Notes under the pieces: model-generated | Databases searched by the model: none | Told to the model about the DNA's origin: nothing | Seen by the model: only the letters and a program-made list of their open reading frames with translations | NCBI GenBank assembly: GCA_025054835.1 | Contig: JANWZQ010000180.1 | Location: forward strand, 1 to 41,759 | Direction: 5' to 3' | From: Chthonomonadaceae bacterium | GTDB taxonomy: Bacteria > Armatimonadota > Chthonomonadetes > Chthonomonadales > Chthonomonadaceae | Length of the DNA: 41,759 nt | Shown: in pieces, positions 13,378-23,615 of the stretch | Layout: the number at the start of each line of letters is the position of its first letter | Numbering within the stretch: position 1 is the stretch's first letter | Position numbers and translations under genes: made by a program

Positions 13378-14607
13378 TCAGAAGCCGAACGTGAAGAATC
13401 GCAGCACCAGCGGTAGGAACTGCTGCAGCAAACCGGGACGCCGGACGCGCGGAGGAAGCAGGACCGCATCACCGGGCTCGAGGACGTAGTCGGGTTGTTT
13501 TCCCTTCTTGACCTGCTCCAGATCAAAGGGGATGTCGCTGGCCTGCGCGGGGTTGCGCAGGAAGTTACGGCGCAGCAGGCCTTTGCGCAGGTCAGCCTGC
13601 CGGGTGGGGCCACCGGCACGTTCGATCGCGGTGAGCAGGGTGACTTTCTCGTCGGTGCGATAGGAGAATGTGCTGGGCTGAGCCACTTCTCCGAGGACCG
13701 CAAAGACCCGGCTCTGATCGCGCACTCCGACGATGATCAGGTCGTTCGGGGCGAGGGGCAGATTGTACACCGGATCGTCGGCTTCGACCTTGTCGGCGTC
13801 CAGTTCGAGCACCTTGCCGTCCGCGCCGCGCACCAGGCGGATTTTCTCCCGATCGGCAGTGGGCTTCAGGCCTCCAGCACGTTCGAACAGGTCCTTGACT
13901 CGCAACCCCGGGGTGAGGGGATGCTGTACCTCGCGCTCCACTTCGCCGATGATCCGCACGTAGGTCGGTTCCTTCGGCGCTTGCTGGCCCTGGCGCGCGA
14001 TCAGGACGATCCGGTCTCCAGACTGAAGCGGGGGATCGTCATCGTGCTCGCCACGTCCATAGGCCTCAACATCGACGATCAGGGTCTCGGGTTTTCCTCC
14101 GGGGTGTCTGGAAGGGCGCAGGATGCGCACGTTGGTCAGGTCGGTTGTCGGGCGATAGCCGCAGCGCGCCAGAGCGTCTGAGAGGCGTGCACCGGGCTTC
14201 AACTCCATCGGACCGGGGCGATCCACCGGTCCAACGATGTCCACGCGCACGCGTGGCAGTTTCACGATCACCACTGTCACTTCCGGGGCACGCAGGTATT
14301 TCTTCAGGCTCTCTGTGATCGCAGCCCGGGCTTCTTCCGTCGTCTTGCCCTTGAGACTGACGCGCCATTCCTGCCGGTTTTCGCCCTCGGTATCTGCCAG
14401 TGAGAACAGAATATCGCCCTTCTCGTCCAGGATGTGCGTTCCGGACAGATCAGGCTCACCGGTGACGATCACGCAGACGGTGCAACCGGCTACGATCCGC
14501 GTTGCCGGCGTGACGTCCGGGTCGGGGCGTGGGATCACCTCCTGCGCATCGGCGACGCTTCCAGGGAACAGTGTGAGCAGTATGAGCAGTGTGAGCGCGA
14601 TCCGCAT
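13378..14607 (-). CDS. SLBB-domain polysaccharide export protein (Wza-like)
   Basis: The 409-residue secreted protein begins with a signal peptide (MRIALTLLILLTL, cleavage near ADA-QE). A Poly_export domain follows (about residues 30-120), then three SLBB-like beta-grasp units, recognisable as repeated VDIVGPVDRPG, VRIIGEVERE and VFAVLGEVAQP starts followed by DLFERAGG-type turns. Family members form outer-membrane or periplasmic rings for capsule or exopolysaccharide export. The C-terminus is Arg-rich then hydrophobic (QQFLPLVLRFFTFGF). ATG 14607 is chosen over GTG 14622 because only the former has a purine-rich ribosome site (GGGGA). No Wzc kinase or glycosyltransferase is nearby. Confidence 0.88.
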   Translation of the reverse strand: MRIALTLLILLTLFPGSVADAQEVIPRPDPDVTPATRIVAGCTVCVIVTGEPDLSGTHILDEKGDILFSLADTEGENRQEWRVSLKGKTTEEARAAITESLKKYLRAPEVTVVIVKLPRVRVDIVGPVDRPGPMELKPGARLSDALARCGYRPTTDLTNVRILRPSRHPGGKPETLIVDVEAYGRGEHDDDPPLQSGDRIVLIARQGQQAPKEPTYVRIIGEVEREVQHPLTPGLRVKDLFERAGGLKPTADREKIRLVRGADGKVLELDADKVEADDPVYNLPLAPNDLIIVGVRDQSRVFAVLGEVAQPSTFSYRTDEKVTLLTAIERAGGPTRQADLRKGLLRRNFLRNPAQASDIPFDLEQVKKGKQPDYVLEPGDAVLLPPRVRRPGLLQQFLPLVLRFFTFGF

Positions 14608-14701
14608 CCTGGATTTCCCCACATACAGGGTGCTGTGAATAGCCCTGTCGTTACTTATTTTCGGTACGGAGCGGGCGTCTCCTGCCGTCGGTTCCGCTGG
14701 T

Positions 14702-14731
14702 TTGCATCGTCAGACCTTATTCCGGTACAAT
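14702..14731 (+). promoter_or_regulatory. Promoter for the DUF512-ppk operon
   Basis: TTGCAT (14702-14707) and TACAAT (14726-14731) are separated by 18 bases. Transcription would begin near 14738, about 105 bases before the DUF512 start. The longest possible reading frame of that gene starts inside this -35, which argues against using that start. Confidence 0.5.
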
Positions 14732-14818
14732 AGTGTATTCTGGACCGGGGGCGGTAGACTCCGGGCAGAGTGCAGCTTCGGGTCTGCCAAGGGGCCGGTC
14801 TGTGAAAGGAGCCCACTA

Positions 14819-14833
14819 CCCCGTTCAACGGGG
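14819..14833 (+). promoter_or_regulatory. Hairpin next to the DUF512 start codon
   Basis: CCCCG-TTCAA-CGGGG forms a short GC-rich stem directly before the in-frame ATG codons at 14834 and 14843, just after an AGGAG at about 14808. The second arm overlaps the GGGGA that would serve ATG 14843, so folding could limit translation starts. This is structural inference only. Confidence 0.3.
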
Positions 14834-14842
14834 ATGCTGGCC

Positions 14843-16252
14843 ATGTCAGAAATCTTCGTCAAACCTGTCAATGCCCTGATCGTTGCCGGAGTAGACCCGG
14901 ACAGTCCCGCGGAGCGTGCGGGCGTTCGGGCAGGCGATCTGCTGCGTCGGATCAACGGCAAACCCATTCTGGATGTTCTGGACTATCGCTTCCACGCTGT
15001 GGGCGCACGCCTCGACCTGAGCCTGGAGCGTAATGGCAGGCCTTTGAACCTGCGTCTGATCAAACGAGACTACGAGGACGCGGGCCTGAGTTTCGAGTCG
15101 GATCTGGGCGATCGCGTACATACCTGCAAGAATAAATGCGTCTTTTGCTTCATCCACCAGCAACCCCGGAAGATGCGCCGTTCGCTCTATCTGATGGACG
15201 ATGATTTCCGGCTCTCGTTCATGCACGGCAATTATGTGACGCTGACCAATGTCACCCCGGAGGAGTGGGCGCGCATCAAAGAGCAACGCCTGTCCCCGCT
15301 CTATGTATCCGTGCACGCCACGGATCCGGAGTTGCGTGGCCGTTTGCTGGGGCGGAAAGAGCCGGCTCCGGTTCTGCCTCAGATCCGGGAACTGGCGGAC
15401 CATCGGATCGATGTGCACGCGCAGGTGGTGCTCTGCCCGGGTTGGAACGATGGCGCGGCGCTGGAGCGCACGCTGGAGGAGCTGGCCGCAGAGCACCGGG
15501 TGGTGACGGGCAAGCGGGCCGGGGTCCCTTCAGTGGCCATTGTGCCGGTCGGGTTGACCCGTTTCCGCGAGCGCTTGCCGCGCCTGCAGAACGTCGAGAA
15601 GGACTACGCGCGGGGGATGATCGCCTGGATCTCTCGCAAACAGCGTGCGTTTCAGGCACGTCTGGGCACGCGCTTTGTCTGGCTGGCAGATGAGTGGTAC
15701 TACATCGCAGGGCGGCCTGTTCCCGGGAGAGCACACTACGAGGACTTCCCGCAGCTGGAGGACGGTATCGGCACGGTGCGCCTGTTTCTGGAGGACGCCC
15801 GGCAGGTCGTGCGACGGCTGCCAGCGCGTGTGCCGGTGCCGGTTCGCGCCACGCTGGTCACTGCGGAGATGCCGGCGCCGTACGTGTGCCGGTTTGCTGC
15901 GCGGCTCAACCGGATCGAGAACGTGTATGTCAACGTGTGTGTGGTGCAGAACCGTTTTTTTGGTGGCGATATTCGCATTGCGGGGTTGCTGACAGCAACG
16001 GACATTCTGGAGCATCTACGGGCGTTTCCTGACTGCCAGGATACCGTATATCTTCCTGAGCGATGCCTGCGCGATCGCTCTCTGTTTCTGGACGATGTTA
16101 CGCTGGAGGAGGCACGGCGACGGTCCGGCAGGGACCTGCGCGTTGCTGGGAGTCGGCCACGGGACCTTGCAACCGCTCTGGGATTGATCCGGCCCGGGCG
16201 GTCCGGTCGCTCGCTGGTGCCTCGCTGGTTGCTTGAGGCGGAGAGGACCTGA
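14843..16252 (+). CDS. DUF512 family protein: PDZ plus radical SAM-like
   Basis: The 469-residue protein begins with a PDZ-like domain (VDPDSPAERAGVRAGDLLRRING). A radical SAM-type cluster motif, CKNKCVFC (C95, C99, C102), follows, then the long DUF512 C-terminal domain. This arrangement matches the TIGR03279 putative FeS oxidoreductase family, found in Cyanobacteria, Firmicutes and others, whose reaction is not established. The CxxxCxxC spacing is canonical for a 4Fe-4S cluster that cleaves S-adenosylmethionine. ATG 14843 is chosen because the PDZ domain follows at once; ATG 14834 is an alternative. ppk begins eight bases after the stop, so the two are probably cotranscribed. Confidence 0.88.
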   Translation: MSEIFVKPVNALIVAGVDPDSPAERAGVRAGDLLRRINGKPILDVLDYRFHAVGARLDLSLERNGRPLNLRLIKRDYEDAGLSFESDLGDRVHTCKNKCVFCFIHQQPRKMRRSLYLMDDDFRLSFMHGNYVTLTNVTPEEWARIKEQRLSPLYVSVHATDPELRGRLLGRKEPAPVLPQIRELADHRIDVHAQVVLCPGWNDGAALERTLEELAAEHRVVTGKRAGVPSVAIVPVGLTRFRERLPRLQNVEKDYARGMIAWISRKQRAFQARLGTRFVWLADEWYYIAGRPVPGRAHYEDFPQLEDGIGTVRLFLEDARQVVRRLPARVPVPVRATLVTAEMPAPYVCRFAARLNRIENVYVNVCVVQNRFFGGDIRIAGLLTATDILEHLRAFPDCQDTVYLPERCLRDRSLFLDDVTLEEARRRSGRDLRVAGSRPRDLATALGLIRPGRSGRSLVPRWLLEAERT

Positions 16253-16259
16253 ACGTTCC

Positions 16260-18371
16260 ATGCAACGTGCTGCTGCGGGTTCTACCAGACGTACACCGCG
16301 CCACGCTGCTGCCAACGGGCGGAGCGCGCCGAATGCTGCGCCGGCGGACCTCTATTTTGACCGGGAGTTGAGCTGGCTGGAGTTCAACGCCCGGGTGCTC
16401 TCCGAGGCGCTGAACCCGGCCAACCCGTTGCTGGAGCGCCTGAAGTTCCTCGCGATCTTCAGCAACAATCTGGACGAGTTCTTCATGATCTACGTGCCCG
16501 GCATGCGCAGCCGGACGGATGATGCGGGGCACGCGCTATCGGAGGCTGCAATCAAGCAACGGTTGCGCGCTATCCAGCACAAGCTGGAGCCGATGCTGGC
16601 CCGTCAGGCCCGTTGCTTCCAGGAGTTGTTGCCGCAACTGGCCCGTCACGGCATTCAGTTGCTGCGCTATCCGGAGTTACAACCGGATCAGAAGGAGTGG
16701 TTGCAGGACTACTTCGAACGGGAGATCTTCCCGGTTCTGACGCCCCTCGCAGTGGATCCCGGGCATCCTTTTCCCTACATTTCCAACCTGAGCCTCAGCC
16801 TGGCGGTTCTGGTGCGTGATCCCGTCACGCGCACCGAGCACTTCGCACGGGTCAAAGTGCCGACCCGGCCGGTGCTGCCGCGGCTGATCCATCTGCCGGA
16901 AACGCGGTGGCAGTACATCCTGCTGGAAGATGTGATCTCGGCGCATCTACATCGGCTCTTCCCCGGAATGGAGGTGCTGGCCAGCTACCCGTTCCGCGTC
17001 ACGCGCAACGCGGATCTGGAGTTACAGGAAGCCGCCGCTGCCGACCTGCTGGAGTGGATTGAAGAGAAACTAACGCAACGTCGCTTCGGAGAGATTGAGC
17101 GGGTGGAAATCGCGCGGCAGATGCCACTGATGCTGCGTCGTCTGATTATCGAGGAGCTGCAACAGGTCTCCGATGAGGAAGTGTATCTGGTGGATGGCCC
17201 GCTCAACATGGCCGACTTCTTTTCCCTGGCCAATCTGGACATCCCGGAATTGCGCGATCCTCCGTTTGTGCCCGGGGTGCCGAAGGCGTTGCGTGAGGCC
17301 CCGGATATCTTCTCGGCGATGCGGCGCGGGGACATTCTGCTGCATCACCCTTACCAGTCCTTCGGTTGTGTCACCGATTTCATCCGGCAGGCCGCGGACG
17401 ACCCGCAGGTACTGACGATCAAGCACACGCTCTACCGCACCAGTGGCGACTCACCCATTCTGGAGGCGTTGACGGATGCGGCGGACAACGGCAAGCAGGT
17501 TGCCTGCCTGGTGGAGCTCAAAGCGCGCTTCGATGAGGCCAACAACATCCACTGGGCCCGGCAACTGGAGAAGGCCGGGGTGCATGTGGTGTACGGGCTG
17601 GTCGGGTTGAAGACGCACTGCAAGGTGACACTGGTAGTGCGTCGTGAAGAGGATGGTCTGCGTCGCTACCTGCACATCGGGACGGGCAACTACAACCCGC
17701 GCACTGCCACGGTCTACACCGATGTGAGCCTGCTGACCTGTGATCCGGATTTCTGCGCCGATGCGTCGGACCTGTTCAACTTCCTGACGGGCTACTCGCG
17801 TCAGTCCGAGTACCGCAGATTTCTGGTCGCGCCCATAACGCTCCGCAGCCGTCTGCTGGCTCTGATCGAGCGGGAGATGGAAAGGCATTCCGAGGAGAGC
17901 CCGGGGCGGGTCATCGCCAAGATGAATGCGCTGGTGGACCGGCAGCTGATCGATGCGCTCTACAAAGCTTCCCGGCGAGGAGTGCAGATTGACCTGATTG
18001 TGCGTGGCATGTGCTGTCTGCGGCCGGGCATAAAAGGCCTGTCGGAGAACATCCGGGTTATCAGCATTGTCGGGCGATTTCTCGAACACAGCCGGATCTT
18101 CTACTTCCGGAACGGGGGCGAGGAAGAAGTATACATCGGAAGCGCAGACTGGATGCCACGCAACCTGGATCGACGTGTTGAGGTGGTCGTTCCGGTGCAG
18201 GACCCCGGACTCCGGCGTTGTCTGTATGAGGAGGTTCTGCGGACCCTGTTGTCCGACAACTGTCAGGCGTGGGAACTGCAGGCGGATGGGCGGTATCTCC
18301 GACGGGTGCCCCAACCGGGGGAGGAACGGCGGAACGCCCAGCTGATCCTGCTGGAGAATCTGCGTGCGTAG
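16260..18371 (+). CDS. ppk1: Polyphosphate kinase 1
   Basis: The product, about 703 residues, makes long-chain polyphosphate from ATP reversibly. All parts of PPK1 are present: the N-terminal domain (YFDRELSWLEFNARVL), the head domain, and two phospholipase D-like catalytic domains. The phosphorylated histidine is H453 in GLKTHCK, followed by RRYLHIGTGNYNPRTA; the second catalytic histidine is H610 in FLEHSRIFYF. Length is normal. The start is ATG 16260, with GGAGAGG upstream. It lies eight bases after the DUF512 gene, suggesting an operon. Confidence 0.97.
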   Translation: MQRAAAGSTRRTPRHAAANGRSAPNAAPADLYFDRELSWLEFNARVLSEALNPANPLLERLKFLAIFSNNLDEFFMIYVPGMRSRTDDAGHALSEAAIKQRLRAIQHKLEPMLARQARCFQELLPQLARHGIQLLRYPELQPDQKEWLQDYFEREIFPVLTPLAVDPGHPFPYISNLSLSLAVLVRDPVTRTEHFARVKVPTRPVLPRLIHLPETRWQYILLEDVISAHLHRLFPGMEVLASYPFRVTRNADLELQEAAAADLLEWIEEKLTQRRFGEIERVEIARQMPLMLRRLIIEELQQVSDEEVYLVDGPLNMADFFSLANLDIPELRDPPFVPGVPKALREAPDIFSAMRRGDILLHHPYQSFGCVTDFIRQAADDPQVLTIKHTLYRTSGDSPILEALTDAADNGKQVACLVELKARFDEANNIHWARQLEKAGVHVVYGLVGLKTHCKVTLVVRREEDGLRRYLHIGTGNYNPRTATVYTDVSLLTCDPDFCADASDLFNFLTGYSRQSEYRRFLVAPITLRSRLLALIEREMERHSEESPGRVIAKMNALVDRQLIDALYKASRRGVQIDLIVRGMCCLRPGIKGLSENIRVISIVGRFLEHSRIFYFRNGGEEEVYIGSADWMPRNLDRRVEVVVPVQDPGLRRCLYEEVLRTLLSDNCQAWELQADGRYLRRVPQPGEERRNAQLILLENLRA

Positions 18372-18424
18372 CTTCTCTGTGTACTGTTGCTATCTGTTCT
18401 GAGCTCTGAAGAGGGGCGTGCGGA

Positions 18425-21400
18425 ATGAGAAACAGGATGCGTGTGCAGAGCGTTGCCCGGGGGCTTCTGTTGTGGGTCTGTGTTGCGACGGGAGAGGCAA
18501 CCTTCGCGCAGGAGAGATCACCGGCCCGTGTGCAGTTCAACCGGGATATCCGACCGATCCTTTCGGATCACTGCTTTGCCTGCCATGGCCCGGACCGCAA
18601 CAGCCGGAAAGCGGGTCTGCGTCTGGACGTGCGCGCGGAGGCTCTGAAACGTCGGGTGATTGTACCCGGGAAGCCGGAGCAGAGCACACTTATCGCGCGG
18701 ATTTTCTCGACCGGCACCGTCCCGATCATGCCGCCCCCGTCGGCACACAAACCGCTGACGGCGCGCCAGAAGGAATTGCTGCGTCGGTGGATCGCGCAGG
18801 GGGCACCCTACGAGGCGCACTGGGCTTTCACGCCCCTGCCGCGTCATATTCCCGTGCCGAAAGTCAGGAACATACGATGGGTGCGGAACCCGATCGATGC
18901 GTTTGTGCTGGCGCGACTGGAGGCGCTGGGCATCGCGCCCTCTCCGGAGGCAGATCGGGTGACATGGTTACGCCGGGTCACGCTGGATCTAACTGGCCTG
19001 CCCCCTGCCCCCGATGACGTGGATGCCTTTCTCGCGGATCGCTCCCCGGATGCCTACGAGAAAGTGGTCGATCGCCTGCTGCGGAGCCCGCGCTACGGGG
19101 AGCGCATGGCCACGCCATGGCTGGACGTCGTACGCTACGCCGACAGCTATGGCTACCAGAGCGATCAGCTCAGCACCACATGGCCCTATCGGGACTGGGT
19201 GGTCCGGGCGTTCAATAGCAACATGCCGTACGACCGGTTCCTCACCGAGCAGATCGCCGGGGATCTTCTGCCCTCTCCAACCCGCGACCAGAGAGTGGCG
19301 ACCGCCTTCCACCGTCTGCATCGCATGACCAATGAGGGGGGAAGCGTGCCGGAGGAGTGGCGCCTGGAGGGAGTGGCCGACCGGGTGAACACCTTTGGCA
19401 TGGCTTTTCTGGGGCTGACGCTGGAGTGCGCTCGATGCCATGATCACAAGTACGATCCGGTCTCCATGCGCGACTACTACGCGCTCTCCGCGTTCTTCAA
19501 CAGCATCGATGAGCACGGTCTGTACGATCGGGCTGACATTATCCCCGCACCCTCCATGCTGTTGCCGAACCCGGAGCAGGAGCAGAACCTGTCCCGGGCC
19601 CGGCAGATGGTGGAGCAACGTGAGCGCGAGTGGCTGCAGAAGCGGCAGGAGCGCGAGCCAGCATTCCGCGAATGGCTGGCCTCCATGCAACGTTCCAGGG
19701 CAACGTCATCGGCGTTGCCCGACCTGATCGGGCGGTTCGACTTCGAACGCTTCGACGGGAGTACCCTGAGAAACCTCGTGCCGGACGCAACCCATCACGG
19801 GGCGCGTTCCGAGGAGGTACCGCTGGTGCCGGGGTGGGCCGGTATGGCCGCGCAGTTCGACGGGGAGAACAATGTGCACTTCCCGGAGCTCGGGCGTTTC
19901 GGCCGCCATACTCCGTTCACCATCGCTTTCTGGATGCGCGATCCCCGGCAGGTGCAGGGAGCCGCAGTGGTATTTCAGGCCTGCGGGGGAACGGATGCCG
20001 GGCCGCATGGCTACGATTTGCTGGTGGAGCAGGGAGTGCTGACAGCACGCCTGTTCCGTCACTGGCCGGGCAACGCCATCGCAGTACGCACCCGACAGGC
20101 CATCCCGGCCAACACGTGGACGCACGTGGCAGTGACCTACGACGGCTCCAGTCGTGCCGCCGGTCTGCGGATCTACGTGAACGGCCGGTCGGCCGCATTG
20201 CAGACGGTTCGCGACCGGATGCTCAAGAGCATTGGATATCACACGCTGGTGCTGGGGCAACGCTTCCGGGACCGGGGCTTCAAGGGCGGACAGATCGATG
20301 AGCTGACCATCTTCCGCCGCGAACTGACCTCGCTCGAGGTAGCGCACTTGGTAGATGGACGCAGCCTCCATGACGCGCTGGCCGCGCCGCAGGCGCATGA
20401 GGCGGCCCTGCGCGAAACGTATTTTTCGGCCTTCGATCCGGTCATGCGCGAGACGACGCAGGCACTGGCCAGTGCGCGGGAGCAGCTGGTCGCTGCCGAG
20501 GATGCCTGCCTGGAACTGGCTGTCATGGAGGAGATGCCGGTTCCGCGTCCGACCTATGTGCTGTTCCGTGGCCGTTACGATGCGCCCAGGACGGAGGCCA
20601 ATCGGGTGACCCGCATCACGCCCGCATTCCTGCCTCCGATGCCTCCGGGAGCGCGCAAGGACCGGCTGGGACTGGCTCAGTGGTTGACACACCCGGATCA
20701 TCCGCTCACGGCTCGCGTTGCAGTCAACCGTTTCTGGGCCCTGCTGTTCGGTCGGGGACTTGTGGAAACGCAGGAGGATTTCGGTGTGCAGGGCCGTCTG
20801 CCCACGCATCCCGAACTGCTGGACTGGCTGGCCCGTGACTTTGTCCGATCTGGCTGGGATGTGCATGGGCTCCTGCGCAGGATCGTGCTGTCCAGCACCT
20901 ACCGCCAGTCCTCCGTGTTGCGCCCGGATCTGAAGGAGCGCGATCCGAACAACCTGTTGCTGGCACGAGGGCCTGCCTTCCGCCTGAGCGCGGAGGCCAT
21001 TCGTGACCTCGCGCTCTTCGCCGGCGGGCTGCTGGATGAGCGCATAGGTGGGCCTCCGGTCAGCCCCTATCAGCCGGGCGATCTGTGGCGTGAGACCAAC
21101 GTCATGAGCCCGCCGTATCGTCAGAGCGTGGGGGGCGACCTCTACCGGCGCAGTCTCTACACCGTGTGGAAGCGCACAGCGCCGATGCCCAACATGGTGG
21201 CGTTTGACGCCGGCAGCCGTGAAGTCTGCACGGCGCGCCGACAGACGACCAACACACCGCTTCAAGCGCTGGTGCTGCTGAACGACCCGCAGTTCGTGGA
21301 GGCAGCGCGTGCGCTTGGACAGCGCGCTCTCAGAGAAGCGGGGCCGGATGACGCGCACCGTGTGCGCTTCCTGTTCCGCGTTCTGGCTACCCGGGAGCCC

Positions 21401-21601
21401 GATCCGTTCGAGAGGCAGCAACTGCGCGCGCTCCTCGCGGATCAACGGGCGCGCTTCCAGGCTGACCCGGAGGCCGCGAAACAGTTGCTTCAGGTCGGTG
21501 AGAGCAAGCCGGATCCCGACCTCGCGCCTGTCGAACTGGCCGCCATGACTGTGGTGGCGCAAACGGTCCTTAACCTTGACGCGACGATCTGGAAACGATG
21601 A
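18425..21601 (+). CDS. Planctomycete-type cytochrome c / DUF1549-LamG-DUF1553 protein
   Basis: This 1058-residue exported protein has a signal peptide and then a single haem c site (C50-F-A-C53-H54, followed by [14 protein letters not shown]), the PSCyt1 signature. DUF1549 (PSCyt2) covers about residues 155-365, including LDLTGLPP and [11 protein letters not shown] LamG/concanavalin-like domain lies at about 430-640 ([12 protein letters not shown] to [16 protein letters not shown]), and DUF1553 (PSD1) at about 740-1010 ([12 protein letters not shown]). The function is unknown; such proteins are abundant in Planctomycetota, Verrucomicrobiota and relatives, usually paired with DUF1501 as here, and are suspected to act in polysaccharide use. 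The next gene overlaps it by four bases. Confidence 0.92.
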   Translation: MRNRMRVQSVARGLLLWVCVATGEATFAQERSPARVQFNRDIRPILSDHCFACHGPDRNSRKAGLRLDVRAEALKRRVIVPGKPEQSTLIARIFSTGTVPIMPPPSAHKPLTARQKELLRRWIAQGAPYEAHWAFTPLPRHIPVPKVRNIRWVRNPIDAFVLARLEALGIAPSPEADRVTWLRRVTLDLTGLPPAPDDVDAFLADRSPDAYEKVVDRLLRSPRYGERMATPWLDVVRYADSYGYQSDQLSTTWPYRDWVVRAFNSNMPYDRFLTEQIAGDLLPSPTRDQRVATAFHRLHRMTNEGGSVPEEWRLEGVADRVNTFGMAFLGLTLECARCHDHKYDPVSMRDYYALSAFFNSIDEHGLYDRADIIPAPSMLLPNPEQEQNLSRARQMVEQREREWLQKRQEREPAFREWLASMQRSRATSSALPDLIGRFDFERFDGSTLRNLVPDATHHGARSEEVPLVPGWAGMAAQFDGENNVHFPELGRFGRHTPFTIAFWMRDPRQVQGAAVVFQACGGTDAGPHGYDLLVEQGVLTARLFRHWPGNAIAVRTRQAIPANTWTHVAVTYDGSSRAAGLRIYVNGRSAALQTVRDRMLKSIGYHTLVLGQRFRDRGFKGGQIDELTIFRRELTSLEVAHLVDGRSLHDALAAPQAHEAALRETYFSAFDPVMRETTQALASAREQLVAAEDACLELAVMEEMPVPRPTYVLFRGRYDAPRTEANRVTRITPAFLPPMPPGARKDRLGLAQWLTHPDHPLTARVAVNRFWALLFGRGLVETQEDFGVQGRLPTHPELLDWLARDFVRSGWDVHGLLRRIVLSSTYRQSSVLRPDLKERDPNNLLLARGPAFRLSAEAIRDLALFAGGLLDERIGGPPVSPYQPGDLWRETNVMSPPYRQSVGGDLYRRSLYTVWKRTAPMPNMVAFDAGSREVCTARRQTTNTPLQALVLLNDPQFVEAARALGQRALREAGPDDAHRVRFLFRVLATREPDPFERQQLRALLADQRARFQADPEAAKQLLQVGESKPDPDLAPVELAAMTVVAQTVLNLDATIWKR

Positions 21602-23097
21602 CCATGGAACCTCTGGACCCATTCTGCGTGACGCGACGGCACTTCCTGTCCAGTGCAGCGCTCGGTCTGGGCGCACTGGGCCTCTCCCATCTTCTGGGCA
21701 CGACCGTGGAAGCCCGTGCGGATGCCTCCCCGGGACGGGGTGAGGGATTGCCCGGCCTGCCGCATTTCCCTCCGAAAGCGAAGCGTATCATCTACCTGTT
21801 TCAAAGCGGGGGACCGGCTCAGCAGGATCTGTTCGACTACAAGCCTCTACTGCGTGAGAAGCACGGCGAGCCCCTGCCCGATCATGTGCGGGGTAACCAG
21901 CGCCTGACCGGTATGAGCGCCAATCAGGCGGTGCTGCCTCTGGCGGGTTCGGTCTTCGCGTTTGCCCGGCATGGCCAGAGCGGTGCATGGGTCAGCGAGC
22001 TGCTACCGCATATCGCCCGGCACGTGGACGACATCTGCTTCATCAAGTCCATGTGGACAGAAGCGATCAATCACGATCCGGCCATCACCTTCTTTCAGAC
22101 CGGATCGCAGATCGCCGGACGTCCTTCTTTTGGCGCGTGGGTCAGCTACGGGCTGGGGTCCATGAACGCGAACCTGCCTGCGTTTGTGGTGCTGGTTACA
22201 GCAGGACAGGCCGATCAACCGCTCTACGCGCGGCTCTGGGGCAACGGGTTTCTGGACTCCCGGTTTCAGGGAGTGCAGTTCCGTTCCGGCAAAGAGCCTG
22301 TGCTCTATCTCACCAACCCGGCGGGCATCTCGGCGCAGGGGCGACGGGCCATGCTCGACACGTTGAAAGCCCTCAACAGGGCGCAGTATCAGAAAGCGCT
22401 GGACCCGGAGATCGAGGCGCGGATCGCACAGTATGAGATGGCCTACCGCATGCAGACCAGTGTGCCGGAGGTGATGGACCTCTCAAAGGAGCCGGATGCG
22501 GTGTTCGAGATGTACGGACCCGAGGCGCGGAAGCCGGGGACCTTTGCGGCCAACTGTCTACTGGCGCGGCGGTTGGCGGAGCGCGGTGTGCGGTTCATCC
22601 AGCTGTATCATCAGGGATGGGATCATCATGGCGATCTGCCAGGCGGCATTCGCTATCAAGCGCAGCGCACGGACCAGCCCACGGCAGCTCTGCTGCGGGA
22701 CCTGAAACAGCGCGGGTTGCTGGATGAGACGCTGGTGATCTGGGGGGGAGAGTTCGGGCGCACCAGCTACTCACAGGGCAAACTGACGCAGGACAACTAC
22801 GGGCGGGACCATCATCCCCGGTGTTTCACGATCTGGCTGGCTGGCGCGGGCGTGCGCGCCGGAATGACCTACGGGCAAACCGATCCCTACGGCTACAACA
22901 TTGTGGACGCGGAGGGGAATCCGATCACGCCCTCCAAGGACGCGTTCACGCCCGGCGCCGTGCACGTGCATGATCTGCAGGCCACGATCCTGCATTTGCT
23001 CGGTATCGATCACACCCGGCTCACCTATCGCTATCAGGGGCGCGATTATCGCCTGACTGATGTGCACGGGCACGTCGTACGCGATATTCTGGCCTGA
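21598..23097 (+). CDS. DUF1501 family Tat-exported sulfatase-like protein
   Basis: The 499-residue product starts with a twin-arginine signal (TRRHFLSSAALGLGALG) and belongs to DUF1501, an alkaline-phosphatase/sulfatase-fold family of unknown activity. Features typical of the family include FQSGGPAQQDLFDYKP near the N-terminus, HQGWDHH (about residue 338-344) and IWGGEFGRTSYSQG, followed by GRDHHPRCFTIWLAGAGV. Asp and His residues in these segments could bind metal. Its ATG overlaps the stop of the preceding cytochrome gene (ATGA), indicating translational coupling. The pair is probably exported and works as a unit. Confidence 0.93.
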   Translation: MTMEPLDPFCVTRRHFLSSAALGLGALGLSHLLGTTVEARADASPGRGEGLPGLPHFPPKAKRIIYLFQSGGPAQQDLFDYKPLLREKHGEPLPDHVRGNQRLTGMSANQAVLPLAGSVFAFARHGQSGAWVSELLPHIARHVDDICFIKSMWTEAINHDPAITFFQTGSQIAGRPSFGAWVSYGLGSMNANLPAFVVLVTAGQADQPLYARLWGNGFLDSRFQGVQFRSGKEPVLYLTNPAGISAQGRRAMLDTLKALNRAQYQKALDPEIEARIAQYEMAYRMQTSVPEVMDLSKEPDAVFEMYGPEARKPGTFAANCLLARRLAERGVRFIQLYHQGWDHHGDLPGGIRYQAQRTDQPTAALLRDLKQRGLLDETLVIWGGEFGRTSYSQGKLTQDNYGRDHHPRCFTIWLAGAGVRAGMTYGQTDPYGYNIVDAEGNPITPSKDAFTPGAVHVHDLQATILHLLGIDHTRLTYRYQGRDYRLTDVHGHVVRDILA

Positions 23098-23108
23098 AAG
23101 CGCGGGGG

Positions 23109-23615
23109 CTAGAACATATCGCGCGTGCGGTGCGCGCCAATCAGCCGGCGTACTGCTGGATAGAGGAGTGGGGAGAGTGCCCCGTTATACAGGGCAGTCA
23201 TGCCCATGTGGCGCGCCCAGTGCGGGATATTGGGGTGCGGTGCGATCACGAAGTAGAGCAATTCGGCCAGTGCAGTGCCGGTGATGACCAGCATCAGTGC
23301 GCTCAGCAGGTGATCGCGGTACAGGCGTTCTTCCAGCCATCCTACCAGAGCGCACACCAGCATCCGGCTGACGATCAGGCTGCCAAACCCCCCTGCAGGA
23401 GGAGCGGCCAGCGAGGCGTGCAGAAGACCTGCGAAAAATCCAGTGGTAGCTGCCCCGTTGACGTGAGTGAACAGGGACAGGATCAGGGCAACGCAGAGCA
23501 GGAAATCGGGGCGAGCGCCGGCTACCTGCAGGGGACTGGCAAAGACCGCCTGTGCCAGCGTGGCCAGGAACAGGGCCGCCACTGTGCCTGCAACGCGCCG
23601 CGTGGCGGGGCTCAT
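23109..23615 (-). CDS. mreD: Rod shape-determining protein MreD
   Basis: A 168-residue integral membrane protein with about five hydrophobic helices, including FLLCVALILSLFTHVNGAA and a C-terminal PLLYPAVRRL segment typical of MreD. Its ATG overlaps the mreC stop (ATGA), so it is the last gene of mreB-mreC-mreD. MreD links the elongasome to the membrane. The 3' end converges on the DUF1501 gene with an 11-base gap. Confidence 0.88.
   Translation of the reverse strand: MSPATRRVAGTVAALFLATLAQAVFASPLQVAGARPDFLLCVALILSLFTHVNGAATTGFFAGLLHASLAAPPAGGFGSLIVSRMLVCALVGWLEERLYRDHLLSALMLVITGTALAELLYFVIAPHPNIPHWARHMGMTALYNGALSPLLYPAVRRLIGAHRTRDMF

Noticed and set aside
19706-21676. 656-residue minus-strand frame opposite the cytochrome/DUF1553 gene
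   Set aside because: Antisense shadow; the plus strand carries the haem motif and conserved domains.
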